Assembly: GCF_001662075.1 (NCBI RefSeq)
Contig: NZ_LYPL01000003.1
Coordinates: forward strand, 1 to 64,000
Direction: 5' to 3'
DNA: 64,000 bases
DNA from: Rhizobium bangladeshense
Lineage (GTDB): Bacteria > Pseudomonadota > Alphaproteobacteria > Rhizobiales > Rhizobiaceae
Shown here: in pieces, positions 16,686 to 24,141 of the stretch
Layout: every line of letters starts with the position of its first letter
How positions within the stretch are numbered: position 1 is the stretch's first letter
Position numbers and translations under genes: made by a program
Notes under the pieces: model-generated
The model's input: the letters and a program-made list of their open reading frames with translations, nothing else
Databases searched by the model: none
Told to the model about the DNA's origin: nothing

Positions 16686-17126
16686 TCACTTTTTAGAACG
16701 AGAGGCCTTGGCTGACATGTTCAACGCGACGGCGGCGCGAACGAGCGCCTTCAACGCCTCTTCGTCGATCTTGTCGTTCTCGTGGATATCGATGGCGCGC
16801 CGGGTGTTGCCTTCGAGGCTGGAGTTGAAAAGGCCCGAAGGATCCTCCAGCGCGGCCCCCCTGGCAAAAGTCAGTTTCACCACGCTCTTATAGGTCTCGC
16901 CGGTGCAAATGATGCCGCTGCGCTCCCAGACCGGAACCCCTCGCCACTTCCATTCCTCGACAACGTCAGGCTCGGCCTGCCTGATCAGCGCCCGGGCCCG
17001 CGCAAGCGTCTCGCCGCGCCAATCCTTGAGCTCCTCGATCCTCGCATCGATCATTTGGGAGGGCGAGGCTTCTTCGGCCTCCTGCCCGGAACCGCTCTTC
17101 TTCATGCTTGCCGTCGCTTTCTTCAT
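16686..17126 (-). CDS. DUF1801 family protein
   Basis: A 146-residue soluble protein of the DUF1801 (YdhG-like) fold. The basic N-terminal tail (KKATASMKKSG) is followed by the domain with ALIRQAEPDVVEEWKWRGVPVWE, SVVKLTFARGAAL and DIHENDKIDEEALKALVRAAV. Members are small proteins of unassigned function. It converges on the AHSA1 gene with only 18 bases between stops. It is the last gene of a minus-strand group starting at the second ArsR gene. Confidence 0.8.
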   Translation of the reverse strand: MKKATASMKKSGSGQEAEEASPSQMIDARIEELKDWRGETLARARALIRQAEPDVVEEWKWRGVPVWERSGIICTGETYKSVVKLTFARGAALEDPSGLFNSSLEGNTRRAIDIHENDKIDEEALKALVRAAVALNMSAKASRSKK

Positions 17127-17171
17127 GATTGTCCCTCTTCATCGGCCCTGACGTCAATGACATCGCTGCGG

Positions 17172-17639
17172 TCACATCCGCTCTCCGGGCAATCGGCTGG
17201 CCTGCTCCACCCAGGCGGTGAGCTGGGCTTCATCGATGTCGTCATCCTCACGGATGTCGAGGTAACGTACGTCTTTCTGCTTGGACGCGCCCGGTGGCGG
17301 AGGATCGAGCAGGGCGCCACGGAAGAAGGCCACCTTGACGTATTTCGTGAAGCAATGGACGCCGAGGAACCAGCCCTGCCCTTCGATGCCATAGAAGGGA
17401 GAGTTCCATTTGACTGCCTTGGATACGCCCGGCACCGTGGCGGTGATTATCCCATCGAGGCGACGACCGATCTGACTTTTCCAGCCGGGCATCGCCGCGA
17501 TATAGGCTTGCACGGGCGCGTCGCCATGGCCTTTGGCGACCTGCGGGTTGCCACCCGACAGCAGCTTCGGCGTCGCGGCCGGTTCGGCGGCCGTCTTGCT
17601 TTTCACCTTGGCCGCCGTCTTGGATTTCTTCTCGGCCAT
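17172..17639 (-). CDS. DUF1801 family protein, second copy
   Basis: A 155-residue DUF1801 protein. A Lys/Ala-rich tail (AEKKSKTAAKVKSKTAA) precedes the domain with IITATVPGVSKAVKWNSPFYG, VKVAFFRGALLDPPP and LDIREDDDIDEAQLTAWVEQA. The layout matches the neighbouring DUF1801 protein but the sequences are only distantly similar, so this is an old duplication or a repeated recruitment. The start was placed at MAEKKSK after GGGAGTGAATGCA; a longer reading from MAREMGVNA is possible. The basic tail could bind nucleic acid, which is inference. Confidence 0.8.
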   Translation of the reverse strand: MAEKKSKTAAKVKSKTAAEPAATPKLLSGGNPQVAKGHGDAPVQAYIAAMPGWKSQIGRRLDGIITATVPGVSKAVKWNSPFYGIEGQGWFLGVHCFTKYVKVAFFRGALLDPPPPGASKQKDVRYLDIREDDDIDEAQLTAWVEQASRLPGERM

Positions 17640-17687
17640 TGCATTCACTCCCATCTCCCGCGCCACCTCGCGGCATAGGGCAGCAGG

Positions 17688-17852
17688 TTAAAGACCAATC
17701 AGCATCAGCAGGCAGGGCGGCAACAGTGCCAAGAGGCCTACCCAGTCGGTCGATTTCCCCCGCGGCACGGCGATGATATTGACGATGACAGCCTCCGTAA
17801 AGGCGACGGACAGCCAGCGATGAATTTGCCGAAACCGGTTGTTCCCGTTCAA
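17688..17852 (-). CDS. small membrane protein, 54 aa, TTG start
   Basis: A short frame starting at TTG and preceded by GGGAGGT four to five bases upstream. The product contains two hydrophobic stretches, WLSVAFTEAVIVNIIAV (about residues 13-29) and WVGLLALLPPCLLMLIGL at the C-terminus, separated by a short charged turn PRGKSTD. It resembles the small two-span membrane proteins found beside ArsR-AHSA1 operons in rhizobia, which is recollection only. It lies between the AHSA1 and DUF1801 genes of the same strand and fits into that transcript. Confidence 0.6.
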   Translation of the reverse strand: MNGNNRFRQIHRWLSVAFTEAVIVNIIAVPRGKSTDWVGLLALLPPCLLMLIGL

Positions 17853-17912
17853 AGGGACCTCCCAGCCCGGGAAAATGAGCTTTGGCGACGGACGATTCGC
17901 GCTTCGACGATC

Positions 17913-18323
17913 TCACTCCGACCGCGCCAGAACCTGCTCCAGATTTGCGAAGAACTGCGTCCACCAGCTGCTGGCGCCCCCGTAAGCCTGTCGCTGATCC
18001 GCCCGGAAGCCAGACTGCTCCATCCGCAAATGCGTGCCGGTGCCGGTTGGGGTGAGTGTCCAGGTGACCACGCTTTCCAGCCCATAGGCTTCCCAGCTAT
18101 AGGACAGGGTTTTGTTCGGCTCGACTTCCAGGACCTTACAGTCGACAGAACCCCAATCCGCGCTGAAACTGAAACGATGATCGATGGCGGGCGTAAAGTC
18201 GCTCTTCATCAGCCACTCCTGAAGCAAGTGCGGCTGGGTGAGCGCCCGCCAGATCTTTTCCGAGGGATAGGGCATTTCCCGCTCGATGACGACGGAGCGG
18301 GTTTCTGTCGAAGTGTCGGTCAT
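17913..18323 (-). CDS. AHSA1/SRPBCC domain protein, second pair
   Basis: A 136-residue SRPBCC protein with VVIEREMPYPSEKIWRALTQ, LLQEWLMKSDF and LSYSWEAYGLESVVTWTLTP, the standard AHSA1 pattern. Its start overlaps the stop of the preceding ArsR gene by four bases. It is clearly related in fold and context, but not close in sequence, to the AHSA1 protein of the plus-strand operon 1.2 kb away. A hydrophobic ligand or toxic organic compound is the likely binding partner, inferred from family. Confidence 0.87.
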   Translation of the reverse strand: MTDTSTETRSVVIEREMPYPSEKIWRALTQPHLLQEWLMKSDFTPAIDHRFSFSADWGSVDCKVLEVEPNKTLSYSWEAYGLESVVTWTLTPTGTGTHLRMEQSGFRADQRQAYGGASSWWTQFFANLEQVLARSE

Positions 18324-18643
18324 TGATCCATCCTTTTCAGCAAATCTTCGAGAGCGTTAAAGCGGCTTTGCCAGAAGCCGGCCATCTCGCTCGTCCAGTC
18401 GACCAGCGGGGCCAACGCGCCAAGCTGCGCACTGTAATGCGTCTGCCGTCCTTCGTGGCGGTCGCGCACCAATCCGGCCTGCTTCAGGATCCCAAGATGT
18501 TTCGAAACAACCGGCTGCGAAACGCCGGCCCGCTCCGTCAGAGCCCCGACCGTCTTCTCCCCTTCCCGGCACAGCCGCTCGAACAGAGCCCGCCGCGTCG
18601 GATCGGCGAGCGTCCTGAAAAGCATGTCGTGAGCATCTGGCAT
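18320..18643 (-). CDS. ArsR-family transcriptional regulator, second pair
   Basis: A 107-residue winged-helix regulator: LFRTLADPTRRALFERLCRE, recognition helix AGVSQPVVSKHLGILKQAGLV and wing RHEGRQTHYSAQ. No metal-site cysteines are present. It is the first gene of a minus-strand operon (ArsR, AHSA1, small membrane protein, two DUF1801 proteins). Inverted repeats built from TATGAAT and AGCTATG directly upstream are likely its own operator. Confidence 0.9.
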   Translation of the reverse strand: MPDAHDMLFRTLADPTRRALFERLCREGEKTVGALTERAGVSQPVVSKHLGILKQAGLVRDRHEGRQTHYSAQLGALAPLVDWTSEMAGFWQSRFNALEDLLKRMDQ

Positions 18644-18648
18644 TGGCG

Positions 18649-18672
18649 ATTCATACCTCTGAAGCTATGAAT
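18649..18672. promoter_or_regulatory. inverted repeat upstream of the ArsR gene
   Basis: ATTCATA and TATGAAT face each other across a 10-base spacer, six bases upstream of the ArsR start. Bound ArsR protein here would block its own promoter. The half-site TATGAAT recurs in the second palindrome 140 bases further upstream. Confidence 0.5.
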
Positions 18673-18787
18673 TGACGTATAGCTGTCGAGGCATACGTGA
18701 GTCAAGCGGCGAGCAAGAGTGCGAGGTACTGATATAGACAAGCGAAAGAGAACCAGGGGCTAACGGCCCACAGCAGCCGAGAGTTTA

Positions 18788-18805
18788 CATAGCTTTGCAG
18801 CTATG
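18788..18805. promoter_or_regulatory. CATAGCT-N4-AGCTATG palindrome
   Basis: A perfect 7-bp inverted repeat with the spacer TTGC, followed by AATT. It shares AGCTATGAATT with the proximal site next to the ArsR start. Two related sites upstream of one autoregulated gene suggest cooperative binding or a looping operator. Confidence 0.45.
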
Positions 18806-18897
18806 AATTTAAGCTTACATCAATCGCGCAACGTCACTGCGACAGGCATATCTGCCGTAGCATCGAGCGCCCCGCCGTGCCAGACTGAAGATATGCC

Positions 18898-19272
18898 TCA
18901 AGAACTCTCCGGACGCTCGGCCTCCAGCCGATCCCGAATGAAGGTGGGGCCACCGGCAAGACGCGCCGCAAGCAGGCTCGCGGGATCGACCAGACGCCAG
19001 TAGGGCGTCACTGTCGAAACCGGCTCGCCCGCCGCCACCGCGCCGAAGGACAGTTCGGCGATGGCTCGCAAATGCCGCTGCACCGTCACCGGACAGCAGG
19101 CATCCGCCCCGTATTGGGCGGCGAGGCGGCGGCGAAGGGCGCCGAGATCGGTGCGAACACCTTGCGGCGCTGATCGGATCTGCTCCGCCACCATCTGCTG
19201 CGACGGAATGAGCATCGCTTGCATCCCACTGCGGCCCTTGCGCCGCTGCTTGATCGTCGGAATTTCGCTCAT
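18898..19272 (-). CDS. MGMT-like (alkyltransferase-fold) protein without the alkyl-acceptor motif
   Basis: A 124-residue protein with a basic N-terminus (KQRRKGRSG). The body resembles the DNA-binding half of O6-methylguanine methyltransferases and alkyltransferase-like proteins: a helix-turn-helix-like segment around DLGALRRRLAAQYGADACCPVT, then TPYWRLVDPASLLAARLAGG. The PCHR acceptor cysteine motif is absent; the only cysteines are in CCPVT. It therefore cannot be a classical repair alkyltransferase and may bind DNA or another ligand. The start follows GGGGAACGGT. The assignment rests on recalled family patterns, not a search. Confidence 0.6.
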   Translation of the reverse strand: MSEIPTIKQRRKGRSGMQAMLIPSQQMVAEQIRSAPQGVRTDLGALRRRLAAQYGADACCPVTVQRHLRAIAELSFGAVAAGEPVSTVTPYWRLVDPASLLAARLAGGPTFIRDRLEAERPESS

Positions 19273-19429
19273 ACCGTTCCCCGGAGCATTGCGCCTTCCT
19301 GCAGTGTAGGGCTGGACCGAACGACGGCCAGCCTCACGTCGATCGACGGGAACTCGCTTTTGACGGCTTTTCTGCTCCCGCCGTTTCGGTTAATCCTCGG
19401 GGCCTCTCACTCAGGAAAGGATAGGACAT

Positions 19430-20299
19430 ATGGCTAAAGTCGCGTTCATCGGTCTCGGCGTCATGGGCTTTCCCATGGCCGGCCACCTGAAGATCAAGGG
19501 CGGCCACGATGTTACCGTCTACAATCGCACCGCCGAGAAAGCCGCCGCCTGGGCTGAGAAATTCTCCGGCAAATCCGCCCCTACCCCGACTGCGGCGGCG
19601 GAGGGAGCCGATTTTGTCTTCGTCTGCGTCGGCAACGATGAAGATCTCCGATCGGTGACATCAGGCCAGAGCGGCGCTCTGCATGGCATGAAGCCGGGGT
19701 CGGTGCTGATCGACAACACCACCGCCAGCGCCGAGGTCGCTCGCGAACTTTATGCAGCGGCAAAGCAAAAGGGTGTCGACTTCATCGACGCTCCGGTTTC
19801 TGGCGGCCAGGCCGGCGCCGAAAACGGTGTCTTGACAGTCATGTGCGGCGGCGACGAAGCCGCTTATGAGCGCGCCAGGCCCGTCATCGAAGCCTATGCC
19901 AGGATGGTCGGCCTAATGGGCCCGGCAGGCTCCGGACAGCTGACCAAGATGGTCAACCAGATCTGCATCGCCGGCCTCGTCCAGGGACTTGCCGAAGGGC
20001 TGCATTTCGGCAAGCGCGCCGGGCTCGATATCGAAAAGGTTGTCGAGGTGATCTCAAAGGGTGCGGCGGGCTCCTGGCAGATGGAAAACCGCCACAAGAC
20101 CATGAACGCCGGCAAATATGATTTCGGTTTCGCAGTCGACTGGATGCGCAAGGATCTGGCCATTGTGTTGGCCGAAGCCCGCCGCAACGGCGCCAAGCTG
20201 CCGGTCACGGCCGTCGTCGATCAGTTCTACGGCGACGTGCAGGCGATGGGCGGCAATCGCTGGGACACGTCCTCGCTGCTCGCCCGTCTCGAGAAATGA
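19430..20299 (+). CDS. 3-hydroxyisobutyrate dehydrogenase-family NAD(P)-dependent oxidoreductase
   Basis: A 289-residue beta-hydroxyacid dehydrogenase. The Rossmann motif FIGLGVMGFPMAGHL is at the N-terminus. The substrate motif DAPVSGGQAGAENG lies near residue 118, and the catalytic Lys is in GSGQLTKMVNQI near residue 170. Family members oxidise 3-hydroxyisobutyrate (valine degradation), or reduce tartronate semialdehyde or succinic semialdehyde. The exact substrate cannot be fixed from motifs. The ATG follows AAAGGATAGGACAT. The stop overlaps the start of the AlkD gene (ATGA), an unusual pairing of a metabolic dehydrogenase with a DNA-repair gene. Confidence 0.87.
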   Translation: MAKVAFIGLGVMGFPMAGHLKIKGGHDVTVYNRTAEKAAAWAEKFSGKSAPTPTAAAEGADFVFVCVGNDEDLRSVTSGQSGALHGMKPGSVLIDNTTASAEVARELYAAAKQKGVDFIDAPVSGGQAGAENGVLTVMCGGDEAAYERARPVIEAYARMVGLMGPAGSGQLTKMVNQICIAGLVQGLAEGLHFGKRAGLDIEKVVEVISKGAAGSWQMENRHKTMNAGKYDFGFAVDWMRKDLAIVLAEARRNGAKLPVTAVVDQFYGDVQAMGGNRWDTSSLLARLEK

Positions 20300-20979
20300 T
20301 CGGCCCCTCCTCCGATCCGCCAGAACTGATCGCGCATCTCGAAACGCTGCGCTCGGAGGAGAATGTCGCCGGGATGGCGCGATTCGGCATCGTCACCGCT
20401 CGCGCTCTCGGCATTTCCAATCCCGATATCAGGGCGGTCGCCAGATTGGCGAAGAGGGATCACATCAGGGCAATGCAGCTCTGGCAAAGCGATATCCGCG
20501 AAGCCCGCCTGCTTGCCCTCTGCACAGCTGAGCCGAAACGGTTGACGGCGGAAGAGGCGAGAAGCTGGGCCAATGATTTCAATTCCTGGGAGATCGTCGA
20601 CTGCGCCGCCGATCTCTTCGTCGAGGCCCGGCTAGACGAACTCATACCGGAATTCGCCGCCGACGCGCGCGAGTTTGTTCGCCGCGCCGCCTTCGCCATG
20701 ATCGCCGGCGCCGCCGTCCACCGGAAGAACGAGAGCGATATGGCTATCCTTGCCTGGCTGCCCCTGATCGAGGCGCATTCCGGCGATTCCCGCAACTTCG
20801 TTCGCAAGGCTGTCAATTGGGCACTGCGCAGCATCGGCAAACGCAATCGCGGCTGCCACGGCCCGGCACTGCGGCTGGCGAAGCTTCTGGCCGAAAGTCC
20901 GGATAAAACCGCCCGCTGGATTGGGAGAGACGCGATCAGGGAGCTGAGCGGCGAAAAGCTCGTGGCGCGGCTGAAATAG
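20296..20979 (+). CDS. AlkD-like DNA alkylation repair protein
   Basis: A 227-residue all-helical (HEAT-like) protein. It matches the AlkD/AlkC-type DNA glycosylase family that removes 3- and 7-alkylpurines without base flipping. Recognisable family patterns are WQSDIREARLLA, NSWEIVDCAADLF, FVRRAAFAMIAGAAVH and NFVRKAVNWALRSIGKR. It overlaps the dehydrogenase gene by four bases and should be co-translated. Activity is inferred from family. Confidence 0.82.
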   Translation: MIGPSSDPPELIAHLETLRSEENVAGMARFGIVTARALGISNPDIRAVARLAKRDHIRAMQLWQSDIREARLLALCTAEPKRLTAEEARSWANDFNSWEIVDCAADLFVEARLDELIPEFAADAREFVRRAAFAMIAGAAVHRKNESDMAILAWLPLIEAHSGDSRNFVRKAVNWALRSIGKRNRGCHGPALRLAKLLAESPDKTARWIGRDAIRELSGEKLVARLK

Positions 20980-21105
20980 CGCGATGAGCATGCAGCGGTT
21001 TTGCGAATCAACCAAGGTTCAAAAATAACGCCGGGCAGCAATGAGCCGGAACCTAAAATGGAACCTGTCGCTGCGCGCGAGGTTGATAAGCAGGAGGATT
21101 CAGTT

Positions 21106-21342
21106 ATGGCCAAATGCGACCAGTGCGGCAATGATTATGACAAGGCCTTCCAAGTAAACCTGGGAAATGAAACCTACACCTTCGATAGTTTCGAGTGCGC
21201 TATTCAGAAGCTCGCTCCGGCCTGCCCGCATTGCGGCGTCCGGATCATCGGGCATGGCGTCGAGCAGGGCGACATCATTTATTGTTGTGCGCATTGCGCC
21301 GAGCAGGAGGGAGCCGACGCTCTGACCGATCGCGCGCCTTGA
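21106..21342 (+). CDS. small cysteine-rich zinc-binding protein, 78 aa
   Basis: A small protein beginning MAKCDQCGNDYDKAF, with further metal ligands in FECAIQKL, ACPHCGVRIIGH and YCCAHCAEQEG. It has nine cysteines and several histidines, consistent with one or two zinc ribbons or a metallothionein-like site. The start is set at the ATG after AGGAGGATTCAGTT; the frame is open upstream but only this start has a binding site. Similar proteins are widespread in alphaproteobacteria and sometimes annotated as metallothionein. The role (zinc storage or protein partner) is unproven. Confidence 0.75.
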   Translation: MAKCDQCGNDYDKAFQVNLGNETYTFDSFECAIQKLAPACPHCGVRIIGHGVEQGDIIYCCAHCAEQEGADALTDRAP

Positions 21343-21375
21343 GACAGTCTTCGGTCTCTGCCTTATTCCAGCGGC

Positions 21376-21546
21376 CTATTCGGGAAGCCCTTTGTCGTTT
21401 GGGTTCGGTGCCGGCGTCTCTCTTGTATCTCGTGGCGGATGTTGGCGATCGTCAGCCTCCGCGGGGGCCGCCTGGTCGTCGGAACGGTGGACAGGCTGCT
21501 CTTTAGGGTCGATCCTTTTGGCGGGGGCAGCAATTTTTCTAGGCAT
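21376..21546 (-). CDS. small hydrophilic hypothetical protein, 56 aa
   Basis: A short gene with ATG after AGAGGAACTGGCT, an adequate ribosome binding site. The product is very polar and rich in Pro, Asp, Arg and Ala (for example DDQAAPAEADDRQHPPRD), with a basic start PRKIAAPAKRID and no membrane segment. It is probably intrinsically disordered. No family is recognised. It converges on the zinc-protein gene with 33 bases between stops. The evidence is the binding site and continuous frame only. Confidence 0.45.
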   Translation of the reverse strand: MPRKIAAPAKRIDPKEQPVHRSDDQAAPAEADDRQHPPRDTRETPAPNPNDKGLPE

Positions 21547-21816
21547 AGCCAGTTCCTCTAGCTTCACTGACAAGAACCGGCTGCCCCGCTGAAGGTTCCG
21601 AATGCAGAAGCGCTGCTTGGTCAGGGATGCCGCCATCAACGAGGAGAAAGAAGAGATAGCTCCGGCACAATTTTCACGGTTCGCGTCGAGGCGATTTCGA
21701 CGACGGCACGCCGGCACGTAATCAGACGACCGGGTCTTGGCAGGAACGTTTCCGAACGGCGCGCGTTGATTCTCCTTATCCCGTGCGAGACGCGCGGGCA
21801 GCACAGGGAGGTTATC

Positions 21817-22254
21817 ATGAAAGTCAGCAATTGCATGACCACAGACGTGCAGATCACCGATCCGGAGCACACATTGCGAGATGTCGCGTCAATGATGGGA
21901 CGTCTCGATGCCGGCGTTCTCCCGGTGGGCGAGAATGACCGGCTGGTCGGCATGATCACCGATCGCGACATCGCCATTCGTGGCGTGGCAGAGGGCAAGG
22001 GCCCCGACGCAAAGGTCCGCGACGTAATGAGTACCGATGTCAAATACTGCTTCGATGACGAAGATATCGAAGACGTCCTTCACAACATGGGGGATCTTCA
22101 AGTGCGGCGCTTGCCGGTGCTGAACCGAAGCAAGCGGCTGGTCGGGATCATCTCGCTTGGCGATCTCGCCATGAAGGGCGAGACCATGGAAACAGGCAAA
22201 GCACTCAGTGACATTTCGCAACGCGGCGGTCCACATTCACAGACGGCCCACTGA
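21817..22254 (+). CDS. CBS-domain pair protein
   Basis: A 145-residue protein that is almost entirely two CBS domains forming one Bateman module. Domain 1 includes VSNCMTTDVQITDPEHTLRDVASMM and NDRLVGMITDRDIAIR. Domain 2 includes VRDVMSTDVKYCFDDEDIEDVL and RLVGIISLGDLAMK. Such stand-alone modules bind adenosine nucleotides and act as energy or stress sensors on unknown partners. The ATG follows GGGAGGTTATC. It is monocistronic. Confidence 0.88.
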   Translation: MKVSNCMTTDVQITDPEHTLRDVASMMGRLDAGVLPVGENDRLVGMITDRDIAIRGVAEGKGPDAKVRDVMSTDVKYCFDDEDIEDVLHNMGDLQVRRLPVLNRSKRLVGIISLGDLAMKGETMETGKALSDISQRGGPHSQTAH

Positions 22255-22442
22255 CGGTCCGCGTCGCGCCACAGATAAGCTGTCCGCGGGGCCGGCGGTC
22301 ATCTGCTCATTCAACTCTCGACTCTCGCTCCATTGCCTTTGGCGCGAGAGTTCTGCGATTGCGCACATCAGGGCGCTTCACGTGGCTCCGGTTGTTATGG
22401 CCCGAGCGCCGGTTGGAACGAGTTGGGTTAGCTTCTGTTTTG

Positions 22443-22468
22443 CCTCGGCCTTGGCACCTCAGCCGAGG
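22443..22468. terminator. hairpin between convergent genes
   Basis: Arms CCTCGGC and GCCGAGG (7 bp, loop 12) lie immediately beside the stop codon of the small membrane-protein gene. No T run follows on either strand, so termination efficiency is uncertain. Confidence 0.4.
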
Positions 22469-22660
22469 TCAACCACTATTCGGTTGAATCACCGGTGGTG
22501 GCGCGTCGCTCTTATTGCTGCCGCGATCAAATGGCGTGATCGCCAGGATACCCAGTATCGCAGCAATCATTGCTCCAATGATGAAGATGATCAGGGACGC
22601 CCCCGGCCAAAACTCAACATTGGTCGCGGCAGATCGTTCTATTGATTGTTCGTACCGCAT
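22469..22660 (-). CDS. small single-span membrane protein, 63 aa
   Basis: A small protein with an N-terminal polar part (MRYEQSIERSAATNVEFWPG), one strongly hydrophobic span SLIIFIIGAMIAAILGILAI (about residues 22-41) and a short proline-rich tail PPPVIQPNSG. The topology suggests an inner-membrane anchor. The ribosome binding site is weak (GGACGAGC). No family is recognised. It is convergent with the CBS gene. Confidence 0.55.
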   Translation of the reverse strand: MRYEQSIERSAATNVEFWPGASLIIFIIGAMIAAILGILAITPFDRGSNKSDAPPPVIQPNSG

Positions 22661-22854
22661 GCTCGTCCGTGCCGCGGTAACCGCACTTCGATGCGGGCTA
22701 TCCGACTTGAACGATGACAGGCCGCCGCTCGAGCTTCTTACCGCCTAGGGCCTGGTCGTCTGAGGGCGCTACCGCCATGCCCCGGCTGAGCCCCAGGATT
22801 AAGTCGACGGCCAGATCTTCGGCAAGCATCCCTATAGGGCCGAAGCTTTATCCG

Positions 22855-23737
22855 TCAGTGATGCCTGGATTTTTCGACCAGAAAATCGATCAGCACTCTT
22901 ACCGCCCGTGGCATGCCCCTGGCCGTTGTGAAGACGATATAAAACTGGCTTTCTTCCGACTGCCATTCCGGCAGCACACGCACCAGCCTGTCAGCCTGCA
23001 GATCCGCCTCACAGGCGCTTTCGCGCAGCAGCCCGAAGCCGAGCCCGGCCCGGGCTGCACCGAGAATGGCGGTCATGCTGCGGCAAGTCAGCCGCGGCTG
23101 ATGCCGGATGACCCGTTTGTCATCATTCGGGCCGATGAGCTCCTGGTATGGAAGGTCACACACGAGGTCATCGCCAGCGTCGGCTGATCGGCGAGCTCGT
23201 CCACGCAATTCAAACCACCGCTGCGCTCCACGAGCGACGGACTGGCGACGAGGATGCGGCGCGCCCGGTCGAGCTTGCGCATCGTCCGCGTCTCCGGCTC
23301 GTTGGTCGCCCTCACCTCGAGGTCGATCCGTTCGTTGATGAGGTCGGCGCGCCGGTCGGAGCCGATGATCTGCAGCTTCATCTTTGGGTATCGTTCGAGG
23401 AATTCAGGCAGGATCCCGCGAACGGAGATGTCGACAAGGCCGAGCGGGCAGGCCATCCGCACCACGCCCTGCGGGTCGGACTGGGCCTCGGTGACGATCG
23501 ATTTGGCACGATCGGCCTCCTGCAGAATGGCCTGGCATCTTTCGTAAAAAGCCTGGCCGATTTCAGTCACCCGAAAGTGCCGGGTCGAACGCTCTATCAG
23601 CCGTGCGCCGAGCCCGTCCTCAAGCCGGCTCACCCGCCTGCTGAGTTTCGAACGCGGTATCTTCAGATCGCGACTGCCGACGCAAATCCACCGCTGGAGA
23701 CGACGGCTGCGAAATAATAGTAGTCGTTGAGATCTTC
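22855..23737 (-). pseudogene. LysR-family regulator broken by two frameshifts
   Basis: Three consecutive minus-strand frames together spell one LysR protein of about 294 residues, the normal length. The first frame starts MEDLNDYYYFAAVSSGGF and stops at TGA (23663-23665). The second continues with SRLEDGLGARLIERSTRHFRVTEIGQ and the effector domain to ADQPTLAMTSC. The third resumes with CDLPYQELIGPNDDK and ends FLVEKSRHH. Each junction needs one missing base: one near 23666-23680, the other at the CACACAC run at about 23157-23163. Either it is a recent pseudogene or the assembly has two errors. The protein as written would be a fragment of 24 residues. Confidence 0.85.
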
Positions 23738-24141
23738 CATAAGAACAAGCTAACGGAGAGTAGGAATGAATGCTGCCCGCTGTAAGCGGTTGTATCCTCC
23801 CTCCCCAAAAACGTAATCACATTGTCGGCATTCGATTTTCTTTCCGCGACCCGTCGCGGCAAAGCAAACCGGTGCCCGTCGGTCGATTTGATTTCTCTTG
23901 GGATGAAGAAATGGGAAGCCTCGATGAAGGCTGGCAGGATGCCGACTTGCGATACGCAACATGCCGGTCGGCCTACCTAGATGGCGATCAAAAAAAACTG
24001 CCATGGAGATGGGAGCAAAAACGCTGCAAGGACGGTCCGGCAGGGAAGACCGGACCCGTCCCCGTAGCTGATCGGAGGTCACTCGGATCAGAAACTGATT
24101 GGGTGCCCCCGGCCAGAAGACCGGGAGCATCACTAGGTCGA
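23738..24141. other. intergenic region between the broken LysR gene and ropA
   Basis: About 400 bases with no supportable gene; open frames here have unnatural composition. Two hairpins are visible: GGTCCGG/CCGGACC (24034-24040 and 24050-24056, loop 9) and the hairpin next to the porin stop. The LysR promoter should also lie here. Confidence 0.5.
24105..24128 (-). terminator. candidate terminator of ropA
   Basis: GCCCCCGG and CCGGGAGC form an eight-position stem with one mismatch, 14 bases after the porin stop codon on the minus strand. The T run is weak, but a second stable hairpin follows about 50 bases further on. Confidence 0.45.

Noticed and set aside
24034..24056. GGTCCGG/CCGGACC hairpin considered as part of a cobalamin riboswitch
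   Set aside because: The B12-box and other conserved riboswitch segments are absent and no cobalamin gene is nearby.
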